From: an uncultured Bacteroidales bacterium
Lineage (GTDB): Bacteria > Bacteroidota > Bacteroidia > Bacteroidales > UBA932
Reading direction: 5' to 3'
Assembly: GCA_947305645.1 (NCBI GenBank)
Contig: CAMZEC010000007.1
Location: 1-55,767 of the forward strand
DNA: 55,767 nt
Part shown: positions 54,933 through 55,767 of the stretch, one piece after another
Layout: every line of letters begins with the position of its first letter
Numbering within the stretch: the first letter of the stretch is position 1
The notes under the pieces: generated by a model
Told to the model about the DNA's origin: nothing
Databases searched by the model: none
Seen by the model: only the letters and a program-made list of their open reading frames with translations
Position numbers and translations under genes: made by a program

Positions 54933-55070
54933 TTAAAACGTCCACGGCTCCCCTTCCTCGACAATTTCGAGGTCGGCACTTGCGCTTTCACATAGAATAT
55001 CCGGAGCCATTTCTTCTGTCTCCGTTACAGGGGCGGTATACAACTCCCTGAAAAGCAACTTTTTTGTCAT
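54933..55070 (-). CDS. Short peptide ORF (45 residues) ahead of a surface lipoprotein
   Basis: A 45-residue ORF starting MTKKLLF and ending EPWTF. After the first ten residues it is strongly acidic and has YTAP (11-14), EE (19-20) and ILCES (25-29). It matches in order and spacing the 46-residue ORF at 5806-5946. No signal peptide. It lies between a promoter and the lipoprotein gene, so the two are cotranscribed. A longer in-frame opening exists upstream, but it would begin inside the promoter region. Confidence 0.65.
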   Translation of the reverse strand: MTKKLLFRELYTAPVTETEEMAPDILCESASADLEIVEEGEPWTF

Positions 55071-55109
55071 AAGCGTCAGTATTATAGTTAGTATTTTTTG
55101 CCAATTTCC

Positions 55110-55140
55110 GAAAGATATAAACAAAAACAAAAACCGGCAA
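55110..55140 (-). promoter_or_regulatory. Promoter of the short peptide and lipoprotein unit
   Basis: On the minus strand: TTG (55138-55140), a 20-base gap, then TATCTTTC (55110-55117), one base off TAnnTTTG. The TTG lies in the arm of the preceding terminator. Confidence 0.55.
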
Positions 55141-55161
55141 GCTCAGGAATGGGTTTACCGG
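55122..55161 (-). terminator. Rho-independent terminator of the CoA-transferase gene
   Basis: On the minus strand CCGGTAA (55155-55161) pairs with TTGCCGG (55134-55140) with one G-T pair, followed by TTTTTGTTTTT. Confidence 0.7.
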
Positions 55162-55195
55162 AATAATTATCAACAAGTTATCAACAAATGCGGAA

Positions 55196-55767
55196 TCAGA
55201 CCCCGAACCTGAAGTGCGGGCCGAAGCGTTCGAAAGCCTCGCGCTCCAACATCTCGCGGTCGTCGGGGTGTGCAATGCTGATCAGCAGCTTCGCGCGCTC
55301 CTGAAGGCTGCGGCCGTAAAGGTCTACGGCGCCGTATTCCGTCACCACCCAGTGGGCGTCGGCACGCGGCGTTACAATACCGCCGCCGGGGTTGATGGTA
55401 CTGACTATCTTGTTCTTTCCCTTGTTGGTACGGGAAGCGAAAGCGGTAATGCTTTTGCCGCCCTCGGACATGGTGGCGCCACGCACGAACTCCACCTGCC
55501 CGCCGGTGCCGCTGAAAATACGCATGCCAATGGAATCAGCACTGATCTGGCCTGTCAGGTCGACCTCGGTGGCCGAATTGATGGCCTTCATCTTCTTATT
55601 GCGGGAAATGACCCAGGGGTCGTTGGTATAGGTGATGTCGCGCATCAGCACGTCGGGATTGTGGTCGATGAAAGAATAAACCTCCTGAGAGCCCAGAAGG
55701 AAGGATGCTACAACCTTGCCGGTGTCTATCTGCTTGCAGGATCCGTTGATGACGCCTTTCTTGATGA
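55196..55767 (-). CDS. Acetyl-CoA hydrolase/transferase family protein, C-terminal part
   Basis: The gene runs off the right edge of the window; 190 codons of the C-terminal part are visible, reading in frame to the edge. Motifs GSQEVYSFIDHNP, INSATEVDLTGQI, GGQVEFVRGA and ADAHWVVTEYGAVDLYG are those of the butyryl-CoA/4-hydroxybutyrate/acetyl-CoA transferase family, and GGQVEFVRGA is the CoA-loop. These enzymes swap CoA between short-chain acids in fermentation; the substrate cannot be told from this part. It has its own terminator. Confidence 0.9.
   Translation of the reverse strand, partial: IKKGVINGSCKQIDTGKVVASFLLGSQEVYSFIDHNPDVLMRDITYTNDPWVISRNKKMKAINSATEVDLTGQISADSIGMRIFSGTGGQVEFVRGATMSEGGKSITAFASRTNKGKNKIVSTINPGGGIVTPRADAHWVVTEYGAVDLYGRSLQERAKLLISIAHPDDREMLEREAFERFGPHFRFGV

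Overview
The window looks like a piece of a chromosome from an anaerobic, gut-type member of the Bacteroidales (Bacteroidota). The evidence is Bacteroidota -7 promoter boxes (TAnnTTTG, five of them with a TTG box exactly 20 bases upstream), many N-terminal lipoprotein signals, fimbrillin-like and GLUG-repeat surface lipoproteins, a PPi-type phosphofructokinase, a V-type ATPase operon of the Bacteroidales layout (E, DUF2764, A, B, D, I, K), and a Na+-pumping methylmalonyl-CoA decarboxylase. No rRNA, tRNA or CRISPR array was seen. The exact genus cannot be fixed by reading alone.

Layout. 1-1363: a shortened dihydroorotate-dehydrogenase-like gene and a CinA/PncC gene. 1450-5772: methylmalonyl-CoA decarboxylase (carboxyltransferase, OadG-like anchor, biotin carrier, Na+-pump beta subunit) and a secreted endonuclease/exonuclease/phosphatase. 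5806-12116: a 46-residue peptide ORF and two large GLUG-repeat lipoproteins, the first ending in an SGNH hydrolase domain. 12217-19285: V-type ATPase operon. 19289-23468 (minus): GH13 enzyme, TamA/BamA-like lipoprotein and SPOUT RNA methyltransferase. 23541-26028: YegP-like gene and an IS1182-like insertion element with long structured ends. 26029-30210: PPi-type phosphofructokinase, then a GNAT acyltransferase, acyl carrier protein and acyl ligase set. 30298-38839: a tightly overlapping operon of ligA, YihY, a Rel synthetase, an Ig-like lipoprotein, an outer-membrane barrel and ispG. 38836-46521: RlmI-like methyltransferase, 3'-5' exonuclease, unknown lipoprotein, C1 peptidase, phosphatidylserine synthase, M48 protease, lpxB and surE. 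46624-49511: gapdh, a RAYT-type HUH transposase gene between hairpin repeats, and a small unknown gene. 49522-51676: DUF3667 membrane protein and M28 peptidase. 51742-52076: a gene-free repeat patch. 52094-55070: a third large lipoprotein preceded by a second short peptide ORF. 55196-55767: the end of a CoA-transferase gene.

How the genes fit together. The decarboxylase should export Na+ while making propionyl-CoA, and the V-ATPase rotor subunit carries the full set of residues known to bind Na+ in Enterococcus NtpK, so the two operons together suggest sodium-based energy coupling. The GNAT/ACP/acyl-ligase trio resembles the acyl-transfer part of bacterial ceramide synthesis. Much of the rest is envelope biogenesis: TamL-like protein, LpxB, PssA, outer-membrane barrel and lipoproteins.

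The most unusual signals are two related ~45-residue peptide ORFs, each directly ahead of a fimbrillin-like lipoprotein; the transposase gene flanked by hairpins of constant geometry; and the insertion element whose terminal repeats also read as transcription terminators, with a related copy of its subterminal block 28 kb away.
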